Of a stretch of 64,000 bases of DNA, positions 1 through 8,492 are shown in pieces. A program made the translations under genes and the position numbers. Every line of letters starts with the position of its first letter. Position 1 is the stretch's first letter. The notes beneath the pieces are model-generated. The model did no database searches and was not told the DNA's origin. It saw only the letters and a program-made list of their open reading frames with translations. Source of the DNA: Pseudomonadota bacterium (GTDB lineage Bacteria; Pseudomonadota; Gammaproteobacteria; Burkholderiales; Burkholderiaceae_C); the NCBI GenBank assembly GCA_031119395.1, contig JAVHYA010000011.1:1-64000 (forward strand). The letters are read 5' to 3'.

Positions 1-8
1 TCGTGTTT

Positions 9-84
9 TGGTGGGCCCTGAGTGACTCGAACACTCGACCTACGGATTAAGAGTCCGCTGCTCTACCAACTGAGCTAAGAGCCC
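9..84 (-). tRNA. tRNA-Lys(CTT)
   Basis: Read on the minus strand this folds as a full cloverleaf. The acceptor pairs GGGCTCT with AGGGCCC, there is a D arm with AGTTGGTAGA, a five-pair anticodon stem with loop CTCTTAA, and a T loop TTCGAGT. The anticodon CTT reads AAG, so the tRNA is for lysine. The CCA end is encoded, at positions 9-11, after discriminator A. Confidence 0.95.
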
Positions 85-235
85 TTGCTTGACTGCGCTG
101 CGTTGTGCGCTGCGTTTTCAGGCAAGACCGCGAGTATAGCGCATTTTTTCGGCCGGATGCACGGCGCTGCGTGTGGCGAGGTGCGCGGGGGTAGGATGGC
201 GCCATCGCGCGCCGCGCAACCCCTCGCGTCTTCCC

Positions 236-952
236 ATGATCTCGCCCGTCTCTCCCACGCTTCCCCTGCATGTGGTCATCACCGGCGCGGCCGGTGCGCT
301 CGGCCGTGCCGTCACGCAGCACTACCTGGACGCCGGCGCGCGGCTTGCGCTGCTCGAGCGCCATCCCGAGCACCTGGCGCAGGCCTTCCCGGGCCTCGAC
401 AACTCGCAGCACCTGCTGCTGGCCGCCGACGTCACGTCGGCCGACTCGGTGAAGGCGGCGGGCGAGCAGATCCTGCGCGCCTTCGGGCATGTGGATGCCG
501 TCATCCACATCGCGGGCGGCTTCGAGATGGGGCCGCCGGTGCACGAGCTCGACCGCGCCGCGTGGGACCGCATGCTGAACCTCAACGCCTGGTCCTTCGT
601 CGCCGTGTCGCAGGCCTTCGTGCCGGCCATGGTCGCGCGCGGCGCCGGCGCGCTGGTCGCCGTGACGGCCAAGTCGGCGGGCCGTGGCGTGGCGCACATG
701 GCGGCGTATTGCGCATCGAAGAGCGCGCTGCAGCGCCTGGTCGAGAGCCTGGCGGCCGAAGTCGCGCCGCAGGGCGTGCAGGTCAACAGCATCGCGCCCA
801 GCGTGCTGGACACGCCGGCCAACCGCCAGGCCATGCCCGATGCCGATCCGAAGGAATGGGTGTCCACCGTCGTGGCGGCCAAATCCATCGCATACCTTGC
901 GGGTGAGGGCGCGGCGGCGCTGCATGGCCAGCACCTGGTGCTGGACGCCTGA
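236..952 (+). CDS. SDR-family oxidoreductase
   Basis: The 238-residue product is a short-chain dehydrogenase/reductase. The Rossmann nucleotide site TGAAGALG lies near residue 15 and the catalytic YCASK (Tyr-x-x-x-Lys) near residue 157, in the usual SDR spacing. The length is typical of a classical SDR with no added domain. I chose the ATG at 236 because the beta strand before the glycine motif then starts at the normal distance; the frame is open further upstream to 173. No Shine-Dalgarno sequence is evident, but TAGGAT at 192-197 could be a -10 box. The gene stands alone between two tRNA genes that lie on the other strand. The substrate cannot be told from sequence. Confidence 0.85.
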   Translation: MISPVSPTLPLHVVITGAAGALGRAVTQHYLDAGARLALLERHPEHLAQAFPGLDNSQHLLLAADVTSADSVKAAGEQILRAFGHVDAVIHIAGGFEMGPPVHELDRAAWDRMLNLNAWSFVAVSQAFVPAMVARGAGALVAVTAKSAGRGVAHMAAYCASKSALQRLVESLAAEVAPQGVQVNSIAPSVLDTPANRQAMPDADPKEWVSTVVAAKSIAYLAGEGAAALHGQHLVLDA

Positions 953-965
953 GCCGCCCAAAGAA

Positions 966-996
966 AAAGGCCCCGGTGCGATGCACAAGGGCCTTT
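966..996 (-). terminator. Rho-independent terminator of tRNA-Ala
   Basis: The 8-bp stem is AAAGGCCC (966-973) with GGGCCTTT (989-996). On the minus strand it is followed by TTTTTCTT, and it lies just downstream of tRNA-Ala. Being symmetric, it could also end the SDR transcript coming the other way. Confidence 0.75.
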
Positions 997-1006
997 GGAG
1001 ATTCGT

Positions 1007-1082
<76 letters not shown>

Positions 1083-1125
1083 AACGCAGGCCGCGATTCT
1101 AGTACCGCCGGCCGGCGCGTGCCAC

Positions 1126-2103
1126 TCACATGAGCAGGTGCTCGCCGGCGTTGTCGCCGCCCAGGATCACGTAGTTGACCTTGCGCACGTCCATCAGCTT
1201 GCGGCCGCCGGCGTAGCTGATGGAGCTCTGCACGTCTTCCTGCATCTCGCGCAGCACGTCTTCCAGCGTGCCCTTCACCGGCTCGAGGATGCGCTTGCCC
1301 TCGACGTGCTTGTACTCGCCCTTGTTGAAGTCCGAGGCCGAGCCGTAGTACTCCTTGAAGCGCTTGCCGTCGACGACGACGGTCTCGCCGGGGCTTTCTT
1401 CCAGGCCGGCCAGCAGCGAGCCGATCATGACCATGGTCGCGCCGAAGCGGATGCTCTTGGCGATGTCGCCATGCTCGCGGATGCCGCCGTCGGCAATGAT
1501 GGGCTTGGTGGCCACGCGCGCGCACCACTTGAGCGCCGACAGCTGCCAGCCGCCGGTGCCGAAGCCGGTCTTGAGCTTGGTGATGCACACCTTGCCCGGC
1601 CCGATGCCGACCTTGGTCGCGTCGGCGCCCCAGTTCTCCAGGTCGATCACGGCCTCGGGCGTGCCCACGTTGCCGGCGATGACGAAGGCCTTGGGCAGCT
1701 TCTCCTTGAGGTAGCCGATCATGTTCTTCACGCTGTCGGCGTGGCCGTGCGCGATGTCGATCGTGATGTAGTCGGGCGTAAGGCCCTTGGCCACGAGCTG
1801 GTCGACGGTGTCGTAGTCGGGCTTCTTCACGCCCAGCGAGATGGAGGCGAACACGCCCTGGGCCTGCATGTGCTCGACGAACTTCACGTTGTCGAGGTCG
1901 AAGCGGTGCATCACGTAGAAGTAGCCGTTCTTGGCCAGCCAGAGGCAGATCTTCTCGTCGACCACCGTCTTCATGTTGGCGGGCACGACGGGGATGCGGA
2001 AGCTGCGGCCCCCCAGCTCGACGCTGGCGTCGCATTCGGAGCGGCTTTCCACGCGGCACTTGCGCGGCAGCAGCAGGACGTTGTCGTAGTCGAAGATTTC
2101 CAT
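1126..2103 (-). CDS. guaC: GMP reductase, GuaC2 type
   Basis: GMP reductase converts GMP to IMP with NADPH and so returns guanine nucleotides to the purine pool. The 325-residue product is a TIM barrel of the IMPDH/GMPR family without CBS domains. The catalytic loop [11 protein letters not shown] holds the active cysteine, and the phosphate-binding [10 protein letters not shown] and MIGSLLAG follow. Length and start ([15 protein letters not shown]) fit the shorter bacterial GMP reductase type rather than a full IMP dehydrogenase of about 490 residues. The ATG at 2103 follows AAGGAGAG at good spacing; a longer open frame upstream has no such site. A terminator separates it from ompW upstream. 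It is not adjacent to the purine-catabolism genes but acts on the same pool. Confidence 0.9.
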   Translation of the reverse strand: MEIFDYDNVLLLPRKCRVESRSECDASVELGGRSFRIPVVPANMKTVVDEKICLWLAKNGYFYVMHRFDLDNVKFVEHMQAQGVFASISLGVKKPDYDTVDQLVAKGLTPDYITIDIAHGHADSVKNMIGYLKEKLPKAFVIAGNVGTPEAVIDLENWGADATKVGIGPGKVCITKLKTGFGTGGWQLSALKWCARVATKPIIADGGIREHGDIAKSIRFGATMVMIGSLLAGLEESPGETVVVDGKRFKEYYGSASDFNKGEYKHVEGKRILEPVKGTLEDVLREMQEDVQSSISYAGGRKLMDVRKVNYVILGGDNAGEHLLM

Positions 2104-2197
2104 GACCCAAGCTCTCCTTGATGAAGGTCGTTGACGGCGAACGATGGAGCGCTTGGCCTGGCCGGTTCCGCGGCCCGTCCGGCAGTGCGGCGGCCAC

Positions 2198-2228
2198 AAA
2201 AAACCGGGCGCAAGAAACTTGGGCCCGG
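2198..2228 (-). terminator. Rho-independent terminator after ompW
   Basis: The stem is CCGGGC (2204-2209) with GCCCGG (2223-2228). On the minus strand it is followed by six T at 2203-2198. It lies between ompW and guaC, so the two genes are probably transcribed separately. Confidence 0.7.
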
Positions 2229-2311
2229 TGACCGAGTGTAGGGCAGGGGGCTTTGGCCCCGCCTGTATGGTGGTCATACGGCCGCCGCTATGGCGGCGGC
2301 CGCGGCGCGGC

Positions 2312-2980
2312 CTAGAAGCGGTAGCCCACGCCCACGCCGAACAGCCAGGGATCGACCTTCACCTGCGACACCTTCTGCGTGCCCAGCTTGACGTCGGAGC
2401 GGATCTGCACCTTCTTGACGTCGAGGTTCAGGAACCAGTTCTTCGCGAGGGCGATGTCGACGCCGCCGCCCACGGCCAGGCCCCAGCTGTTGCGGTCGAG
2501 GTCCAGCCGGCCGACGGTCGGCACGTAGAGGTTGACGCCGCTCAGGCGGGTGTAGTTGATGCCGGCGCCGACGTAGGGCCGCACCGTGGCATCGGGCCGG
2601 AAGTGGTACTGCAGCATCAGCGTGGGCGGCAGGTGCTTGAAGCTGCCGATGTCGGTCGGGCCGCCCAGGGCGCTCTGCTGCACCGTCACGCGCTGCTTCT
2701 GGGGCACCGTGAGCACGAGCTCGGCCGCGATGTTCGGCGTGAAGAAGTAGCTCACGTCCACTTCGGGGATGGTCTTGTCGTTCACCGTGATGGCGTTCTG
2801 CGGCACGGCCAGCGAGGGGATGGCGTCGGATTTGTTGGCCATGTCCAGCCGCACGGCACGCAGGCGGACGAGCCACGGGCCCTGGGTGTCGGCGGTCTGC
2901 GCCTGGGCGGAAGGAGCGAGCAGGGCGGCGGCGAGCGCGACCGGTGTGGCAAGGCGAGTGAACTGGGAAAGCAATGTCAT
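2312..2980 (-). CDS. ompW: OmpW family outer-membrane protein
   Basis: The product is a 222-residue eight-stranded beta-barrel porin of the OmpW family, placed in the outer membrane and thought to pass small hydrophobic molecules. A signal peptide covers about residues 1-27 (ending PSAQA). The mature part has the family motifs [19 protein letters not shown] and a C-terminal VGVGYRF ending in phenylalanine, the usual barrel-assembly signal. The ATG at 2980 begins a normal signal peptide; the longer frame would bury it. It is divergent from azurin, and an FNR-like box lies between them, which fits the oxygen-linked control known for ompW in other proteobacteria. Confidence 0.9.
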   Translation of the reverse strand: MTLLSQFTRLATPVALAAALLAPSAQAQTADTQGPWLVRLRAVRLDMANKSDAIPSLAVPQNAITVNDKTIPEVDVSYFFTPNIAAELVLTVPQKQRVTVQQSALGGPTDIGSFKHLPPTLMLQYHFRPDATVRPYVGAGINYTRLSGVNLYVPTVGRLDLDRNSWGLAVGGGVDIALAKNWFLNLDVKKVQIRSDVKLGTQKVSQVKVDPWLFGVGVGYRF

Positions 2981-3089
2981 GGCATCGAGTGCTGTGGTGG
3001 ATGTGCGGGGCCAGTGTGGAACCCGCGTTGCGCGCCGTCCTTGAGGGCGCGCAAGCTGCGTGGGTGCCGCGCCGGTGCGGCGCCTGCCC

Positions 3090-3103
3090 TTGACCCAGGT
3101 CAT
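3090..3103. promoter_or_regulatory. Candidate FNR/Anr box
   Basis: TTGAC-CCAG-GTCAT matches the FNR consensus TTGAT-N4-ATCAA at 8 of 10 positions. It sits in the 215-bp divergent promoter region of ompW and azurin. The same bases could instead serve as a -35 element. Confidence 0.4.
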
Positions 3104-3195
3104 GAACACGGGGCCGGGCCCCACCCAGAATCGCCGCGGCGCCATCGCCGCCCGAGGGGCGGCTGGCACCCCATGTCATCAAGGAACACCGCACC

Positions 3196-3642
3196 ATGAA
3201 GTCCCCGCTCATCGCCGCCTGCCTCGCCCTGGCCTGCGTCGCCGCCCAGGCCGCCGACTGCGCCGTCACCGTGGAAGGCAACGACGCCATGCAGTTCGAC
3301 AAGAAGGAGATCGTCGTGCCCAAGGATTGCAAGAGCTTCAGCGTGCAGATCAAGCACGTCGGCAAGCTGCCGATCCAGGCCATGGGCCACAACTGGGTGC
3401 TGGCGAAGACGGGCGACGTGCAGGCCGTGGCCGCCGATGGAGTGGCCGCCGGCCTGGCCAACCAGTACGTCAAGGCGGGCGACGCGCGCGTGCTGGCCCA
3501 CACCAGGGTCGTCGGCCCGGGACAGAGCGACACCGTGGCGGTCGATGTCGCCAGGCTCAGGGCCGGCGAGTCCTACACCTTCTTCTGCTCCTTTCCGGGG
3601 CACGCCGCCGTGATGAAGGGCGCCTTCAAGCTCGGCACCTGA
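3196..3642 (+). CDS. azu: Azurin
   Basis: Azurin is a periplasmic type-1 copper protein that shuttles electrons in respiration. The product has 148 residues with a signal peptide of about 19 (ends AQA before ADC). All copper ligands are visible: the histidine in MGHNWV, then Cys, His and Met in [14 protein letters not shown]. The two disulfide cysteines are also present near the mature N-terminus. The ATG at 3196 follows GGAACACCGCACC; the ribosome site is weak (AAGGAA). It is divergent from ompW and shares the FNR-like box between them. Confidence 0.95.
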   Translation: MKSPLIAACLALACVAAQAADCAVTVEGNDAMQFDKKEIVVPKDCKSFSVQIKHVGKLPIQAMGHNWVLAKTGDVQAVAADGVAAGLANQYVKAGDARVLAHTRVVGPGQSDTVAVDVARLRAGESYTFFCSFPGHAAVMKGAFKLGT

Positions 3643-3691
3643 GCCCCTGCGGGCTTCGGCTGTGCAGTAGGCGGCGGCGACCCCGCGTTCC

Positions 3692-3697
3692 TACAAT
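3692..3697 (+). promoter_or_regulatory. Putative -10 box of uvrD
   Basis: TACAAT lies only 7 bp before the ATG at 3704, so transcription would begin at or next to the start codon. No good -35 sequence is seen 17 bp upstream. Confidence 0.3.
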
Positions 3698-3703
3698 GCC
3701 GGG

Positions 3704-6097
3704 ATGTCCTTCCCTGGCCACGACGCCGGGCCCGCCGCGGCCGTTTCCCCCCTTCTTGCCACCCTGAACGACGAGCAGCGCGCGGCTGTCACGCTGCCCG
3801 AGGGCAACGCCCTCATCCTGGCGGGAGCCGGTTCGGGCAAGACGCGCGTGCTCACCACCCGCATCGCCTGGCTGCTGTCGACCGGGCAGGTGTCGCCGGG
3901 CGGGGTCCTGGCCGTGACCTTCACCAACAAGGCGGCCAAGGAAATGATGACGCGCCTGTCGGCGCTGCTGCCGGTGAACGTGCGCGGCATGTGGATCGGC
4001 ACCTTCCACGGCCTGTGCAACCGCTTCCTGCGTGCGCACTGGAAGCTGGCCGGCCTGCCGCAGAGCTTCCAGATCCTGGACACGCAGGACCAGCTCTCGG
4101 CCATCAAGCGGCTGATGAAGCAGTTCAACGTCGACGACGAGCGCTTCCCGGCCAAGCAGACGCAGTGGTTCATCGCCGGCGCCAAGGAAGACGGCCTGCG
4201 CCCGCGCGACATCGAGGCCAGGAGCGAGGACGACCGCAAGAAGATCGAGCTCTACCAGCTCTACGAGGAGCAGTGCCAGCGCGAGGGCGTGGTCGACTTC
4301 GGCGAGCTGATGCTGCGTAGCTACGAGCTGCTGCGCGACAACGACCCGGTGCGCGAGCACTACCAGCGGCGCTTCCGGCACATCCTCATCGACGAGTTCC
4401 AGGACACCAACCGCCTGCAGTACGCGTGGATCAAGATGCTGGCCGGCCACACGGTGGACGGCCGCTTCGTGCCCGGTCCCAACAGCGTGCTGGCCGTGGG
4501 CGACGACGACCAGAGCATCTACGCCTTTCGCGGCGCGCGCGTGGGCAACATGAGCGATTTCGTGCGCGAGTTCGACGTGCACCACCAGATCAAGCTGGAG
4601 CAGAACTACCGCAGCTTCAGCAACATCCTCGACTCGGCCAACGAACTCATCAGCCGCAACACGAAGCGCCTGGGCAAGAACCTGCGCACGGACCAGGGCC
4701 CCGGTGAGCCGGTGCGCGTGTACGAGTCGACCAGCGACTTCGCCGAGGCGCAGTGGATGGTCGAGGAGATGCGCCAGCTGGTGCGCGACGGCATCGACCG
4801 CAAGGAGATCGCCGTGCTCTACCGCAGCAATGCGCAAAGCCGCGTGATCGAGACCGCGCTCTTCAATGCCGCCGTGCCGTACCGCGTCTACGGCGGCCTG
4901 CGCTTCTTCGAGCGCGCCGAGATCAAGCATGCACTGGCCTACCTGCGCCTGCTGGAGAACCCGGACGACGACACCAGCTTCCTGCGCGTGGTCAACTTCC
5001 CGCCGCGCGGCATCGGCGCGCGCAGCATCGAGGTGCTGCAGGACACCGCCCGTGCGCGCGGCGCCTCGCTCTACAAGGCGGTGGAGGGCATGAGCGGCAA
5101 GGCCGGCGCCAACCTGGCCGCCTTCGTCGCGAAGATCGACGTGCTGCGCGAGCAGACGCAGGGCCTGTCGCTCAAGGAGATCATCGAACTCGTCCTCGAC
5201 GCCAGCGGCCTGATCGAGCACTACAAGGCCGACCGCGAAGGCGCCGACCGGCTGGAGAACCTGGAGGAACTGGTCAACGCGGCCGAGAGCTTCGTCACGC
5301 AGGAGGGCTTCGGCCGCGACGCCGTGGCGCTTCCGGTGGACGAGCTGCGCCAGTCGCCCGTGAGCCAGGGCCTCGATCCGTCACAGCCGGTGCTGGACGA
5401 ACCATTGGCACCCGATGCGGAGACGGGGGAAACGCTCAGCCCGCTCGCCGCCTTCCTCACGCACGCGGCGCTGGAGTCCGGCGACAACCAGGCCCAGGCC
5501 GGGCAGGACGCGGTGCAGCTCATGACCGTGCACGCCGCCAAGGGCCTGGAGTTCGACGTGGTCTTCATCACCGGGCTGGAAGAGGGCCTCTTCCCGCACG
5601 AGAACTCCATGAGCGACCACGAGAGCCTGGAGGAGGAGCGCCGCCTGATGTACGTGGCGATCACGCGCGCGCGCCAGCGCCTGTACCTGAGCCACTCGCA
5701 GACGCGCATGCTGCACGGCCAGACCCGCTACAACCTCAAGAGCCGCTTCTTCGACGAACTGCCCGAGGGCGCGCTCAAGTGGCTCACGCCGAAGAACCCG
5801 GGCTTCGGCCAGTTCGCCGGCGGTGCTATGAATTCGATAGCTGGTCGCGCAGGCGGGACGGGCGCTGGAGGCGGATTCGGCGCGTATTACAGCGGCGCGG
5901 CGGCGGCGCCCGTGCCGCAGAAGTCGGCCCCGTCGCACGGCCTGCGCATCGGCATGCAGGTCTTCCACAACAAGTTCGGGGAGGGCGCGGTGCTGGCGCT
6001 CGAAGGCACGGGCGACGATGCGCGCGCGCAGGTCAAGTTCGGCCGCCATGGCATCAAGTGGCTGGCGCTGAGCGTGGCCAAGCTCACGCCCGTCTGA
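3704..6097 (+). CDS. uvrD: UvrD/PcrA-type ATP-dependent DNA helicase
   Basis: This SF1 3'-5' helicase acts in nucleotide excision and mismatch repair. The 797-residue product shows all helicase motifs in order: I AGAGSGKTRVL, II LIDEFQDTN, III VGDDDQSIYAFRGA, IV QNYRSF, V TVHAAKGLEFD, VI RRLMYVAITRARQRL. The C-terminus (residues about 745-797) is the Tudor-like tail of UvrD/PcrA proteins with KFGEG and IKWLAL. Between motif VI and the tail is a Gly/Ala-rich linker, part of which is encoded by a dispersed repeat (5825-5870) read in frame. The ATG at 3704 is the first in frame. PcrA and Rep are close relatives; the tail favours UvrD/PcrA. Confidence 0.92.
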   Translation: MSFPGHDAGPAAAVSPLLATLNDEQRAAVTLPEGNALILAGAGSGKTRVLTTRIAWLLSTGQVSPGGVLAVTFTNKAAKEMMTRLSALLPVNVRGMWIGTFHGLCNRFLRAHWKLAGLPQSFQILDTQDQLSAIKRLMKQFNVDDERFPAKQTQWFIAGAKEDGLRPRDIEARSEDDRKKIELYQLYEEQCQREGVVDFGELMLRSYELLRDNDPVREHYQRRFRHILIDEFQDTNRLQYAWIKMLAGHTVDGRFVPGPNSVLAVGDDDQSIYAFRGARVGNMSDFVREFDVHHQIKLEQNYRSFSNILDSANELISRNTKRLGKNLRTDQGPGEPVRVYESTSDFAEAQWMVEEMRQLVRDGIDRKEIAVLYRSNAQSRVIETALFNAAVPYRVYGGLRFFERAEIKHALAYLRLLENPDDDTSFLRVVNFPPRGIGARSIEVLQDTARARGASLYKAVEGMSGKAGANLAAFVAKIDVLREQTQGLSLKEIIELVLDASGLIEHYKADREGADRLENLEELVNAAESFVTQEGFGRDAVALPVDELRQSPVSQGLDPSQPVLDEPLAPDAETGETLSPLAAFLTHAALESGDNQAQAGQDAVQLMTVHAAKGLEFDVVFITGLEEGLFPHENSMSDHESLEEERRLMYVAITRARQRLYLSHSQTRMLHGQTRYNLKSRFFDELPEGALKWLTPKNPGFGQFAGGAMNSIAGRAGGTGAGGGFGAYYSGAAAAPVPQKSAPSHGLRIGMQVFHNKFGEGAVLALEGTGDDARAQVKFGRHGIKWLALSVAKLTPV
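5825..5870 (+). repeat. Dispersed repeat R1, copy a, inside uvrD
   Basis: This copy has the R1 plan: GCTAT, 7 bases, ATAGC, then a GCGC-rich segment ending GACGGGCGCTGGAG. It is in the same orientation as the gene and is translated as part of the UvrD linker (MNSIAGRAGG). Confidence 0.75.
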
Positions 6098-6112
6098 CGC
6101 GGCGCCGGCGCC

Positions 6113-6910
6113 TCAGTCGGCCTGGAAGCAGTCGCGGAAGCTGAACCAGGTCGAGGTCAGGAACATCGCCGTGAGCACGAACGACCCACCGACCAGCACC
6201 GCCACGCCCACGCTGCCCGCGGCCGCCATGGCGACGCTGGCCACGAGCGACAGCACGATGCTGCCGGCCAGCACCACGGCGAACCACACCAGCCCGTAGA
6301 CCGCCATGGCGCCGAAGTTGCGCACGCAGGTCACCAGGCTGAAGAACAGGCTCTTGACCGGCGGCACCGCGTGCCAATGGACCAGCGCCGGCGCATGCCA
6401 GAAGGCGAGCGCGACCGGCAGGTACAGCGCCATGCGCAACAGCATCGCGAACTGGAAACCGGCACTCTGGATCACCTCGGGCTTGGGGGCCCCCTGCGCG
6501 TCGAAGGCGCCGGCCATCGGGTCGCCCGCGATCGCGCTGGCGAGCAGCCCGGCGAGCGTGACGGCAACGCCGTAGAGCGCGCCCAGCACCACCAGCGGCC
6601 GCACCTGGCTGCGCACGGCGCCCAGCGCCGACATGAAGAGCACTGCCGTCACCGGCCGGCCATCGGGCGTAACGCGTCCCGGCGGCAGCCGGCTGGCCTG
6701 CTCGGCGGCGGCCATCATGGCCAGCGTGCTGGCCGGCGCCAGCGCCACGGCCAGGGCGCCACCCAGCACCGGCACGCGCGACAGCAGCGCGATGGCCGAC
6801 ATGAACAGCATGAACAGCGAGAAGAAGGCCATCGGTGCGCGGCGGAAGGCCTGCAGGCCCTCGCGCACCCATTGGGCGCCGGTGCGCGGCGCGACGAGCA
6901 GCAGTTTCAT
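6113..6910 (-). CDS. BPSS1780-family membrane protein
   Basis: The 265-residue inner-membrane protein has about six hydrophobic segments. The N-terminus (residues 1-25, with VREGLQAFRRAPMAFF) matches the BPSS1780 family named after Burkholderia pseudomallei. The family has no known function. The ATG at 6910 lies 4 bp after the stop of thrB, so the two genes are very likely co-transcribed. It is convergent with uvrD. A role in amino-acid or envelope biology would only be a guess from position. Confidence 0.75.
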   Translation of the reverse strand: MKLLLVAPRTGAQWVREGLQAFRRAPMAFFSLFMLFMSAIALLSRVPVLGGALAVALAPASTLAMMAAAEQASRLPPGRVTPDGRPVTAVLFMSALGAVRSQVRPLVVLGALYGVAVTLAGLLASAIAGDPMAGAFDAQGAPKPEVIQSAGFQFAMLLRMALYLPVALAFWHAPALVHWHAVPPVKSLFFSLVTCVRNFGAMAVYGLVWFAVVLAGSIVLSLVASVAMAAAGSVGVAVLVGGSFVLTAMFLTSTWFSFRDCFQAD

Positions 6911-6914
6911 GGCG

Positions 6915-8000
6915 TCAGGCCGGCACCGTTTCTTCCGCGTCCGCGTCCGCGTCCGCGACCGCCTCGGCGGTGGCGACGCGGGCCGGGGCGTGCGCGCGCT
7001 GGCGCAGCACGCGCTCGAAATGCACCGGGTCGTGGGGCTTGAGCATGCTGGCCTCGCGCGGCAGGTGGAAATCCCACAGGCGCGAGATCCAGAAGCGCAG
7101 GGCCGCCGCGCGCAGCATGCCGGGCAGCAGTTCGCGCTCGGCCCGGGTCAGCGGCCGCACCGCCTCGTAGGCCGCGAGCAGCGCCGCACTGCGTTGGGCA
7201 TCGGGTACTCCGGTCGGGAGGTCGATCGCCCAGTCGTTCAGGCACACGGCCAGGTCGAAGAGCCAGGTGTCGGTGCCGGCGAAGTAGAAGTCGAACACGC
7301 CCGTCAGGCGCGGTGGCGCGCCGGCGTCGCCGTCGGTCGCGAACATGGCGTTGTCGCGGAACAGGTCGGCATGCACCGGCCCGCGCGGCAGCGCGGCGTA
7401 GGCGGCCGAGGCGGCCAGGTGGTTCTGGTAGGCCAGCTCGCCCGCAAGCAGGGCGGCCTGGGCCGGGTCGAGGTGGGGCATGACCACCGGCGCGGTGTCG
7501 TTCCACCAGGACAGCCCGCGCAGGTTGGGCTGGATGCGCGGGAAGTCGCGCGCCGCCAGGTGCATGCGGGCGAGCAGGGCGCCGAGTTCGCGGCAGTGCG
7601 CCACGCCGGGCGCCAGCTCGCTGCGGCCCGAGAGGCGCTGCACCACCGCTGCCGGTTTGCCCGCCACCGTGTGCAGCAGCGCACAGGGCGCATCGGCAGG
7701 CACCTCGAGCGGGTGGGTGCCATCCGCCACGATCGGCGCCTGGGCCGGGTCGGCAGCCGGGGCCGGCACCGGCAGGCCGGCATCGGCCAGGTGCTTCATC
7801 AGGCAAAGGTAATAGGGAAGCTGGGCGAAGCTCAGCCGCTCGAACAGCGTCAGGACGTACTCGCCCTGGTCGGTGCTGGCGAAGTAGTTGGTGTTCTCGA
7901 TGCCGCCCTCGATGCCTCGCAGGCTGTGCAGCTCGCCCAGCCCGAGGCGTCGCAGCAGGGCGCCGGCCTCGTCGGGCCCGACTTCGGTGAAGACCGCCAC
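6915..8000 (-). CDS. thrB: Homoserine kinase, APH-fold type
   Basis: This enzyme phosphorylates homoserine to O-phosphohomoserine in threonine synthesis. The 361-residue product is of the aminoglycoside-phosphotransferase fold, unrelated to the GHMP-type ThrB of enteric bacteria. The substrate-positioning start MAVFTEV and GIEGGIENTNYF, the catalytic loop HADLFRDN near residue 205, and the metal-binding FDFYFAGTD are clear. The C-terminus carries an acidic tail, DADADAD, coded by a hexanucleotide repeat (6934-6957), which adds residues beyond the usual length of about 320. It lies between DUF2782 and BPSS1780 genes with gaps of 9 and 4 bp, apparently one operon. Confidence 0.92.
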   Translation of the reverse strand: MAVFTEVGPDEAGALLRRLGLGELHSLRGIEGGIENTNYFASTDQGEYVLTLFERLSFAQLPYYLCLMKHLADAGLPVPAPAADPAQAPIVADGTHPLEVPADAPCALLHTVAGKPAAVVQRLSGRSELAPGVAHCRELGALLARMHLAARDFPRIQPNLRGLSWWNDTAPVVMPHLDPAQAALLAGELAYQNHLAASAAYAALPRGPVHADLFRDNAMFATDGDAGAPPRLTGVFDFYFAGTDTWLFDLAVCLNDWAIDLPTGVPDAQRSAALLAAYEAVRPLTRAERELLPGMLRAAALRFWISRLWDFHLPREASMLKPHDPVHFERVLRQRAHAPARVATAEAVADADADAEETVPA

Positions 8001-8009
8001 GGCGGACCG

Positions 8010-8384
8010 TCAGAACTTCAGGACGTTCCAGACGCGCGGGCCGTTGCCGCTGGGTCCGGATTCCGACTGGTTGCGCCCCTGGCGCTGGCCGTCGTTGGGC
8101 AGCACCTCGTAGGCGGCGGCGCCGTTCTTGGGCGTCACGGTGATCTGCTGGGTGCGGCCGCCGTAGCGCGTCTCGTCGACGCGCGCGCCCGAGTCCTCGG
8201 TGCGCAGGTGCTCGATCTTCTGGTTGCGGCGGCCTTCGAGCGCCTCCTGGTCGCCTGCCGGTGCTGCCGGCTGCGCCGCCGGGGCGGGCTGCGCGGCCGC
8301 CTGGGCATGGACGGAAGCCAGGGGCAGGAGACAGCCCAGCGCCAGCAGGGCCGTGCGCAGGGGGGCGAATCGGTTGGAGCTCAT
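8010..8384 (-). CDS. DUF2782-like exported protein
   Basis: The 124-residue product starts with a signal peptide (cut after VHAQA near residue 28). An Ala/Pro-rich linker and a C-terminal domain of about 75 residues (IEHLRTEDSGARVDETRYGG) follow, resembling the DUF2782 family of proteobacteria. Its function is unknown. It is the first gene of the leftward operon with thrB and is divergent from polA across a 108-bp promoter region. Confidence 0.7.
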   Translation of the reverse strand: MSSNRFAPLRTALLALGCLLPLASVHAQAAAQPAPAAQPAAPAGDQEALEGRRNQKIEHLRTEDSGARVDETRYGGRTQQITVTPKNGAAAYEVLPNDGQRQGRNQSESGPSGNGPRVWNVLKF

Positions 8385-8492
8385 GCGCGGGATTGTAGGT
8401 GCCGGCCGATGCCCACGCTGTCAGCCTGTGCGCTTCGGCCCTGTCTGCCGAATACCCCGAAGCCGCCCTGGCGGAGGCGGCAAAATGCCCCG

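Noticed and set aside
2281-2302. GC-rich hairpin at the 3' end of ompW
   Set aside because: It lacks a T tract; the stem at 2204-2228 with six T is the better terminator.
6098-6112. Palindrome GGCGCCGGCGCC between uvrD and the BPSS1780 gene as a terminator
   Set aside because: No T tract follows on either strand and such palindromes are common at this base composition.
6934-6957. Hexanucleotide repeat in the thrB tail as a phase-variation switch
   Set aside because: A 6-base unit cannot change the reading frame, and only about four units are present; it would at most alter tail length.
6633-8492. A 620-codon in-frame N-terminal extension of polA
   Set aside because: It runs antisense to thrB and DUF2782, and the ATG at 8493 gives the standard polymerase I N-terminus.
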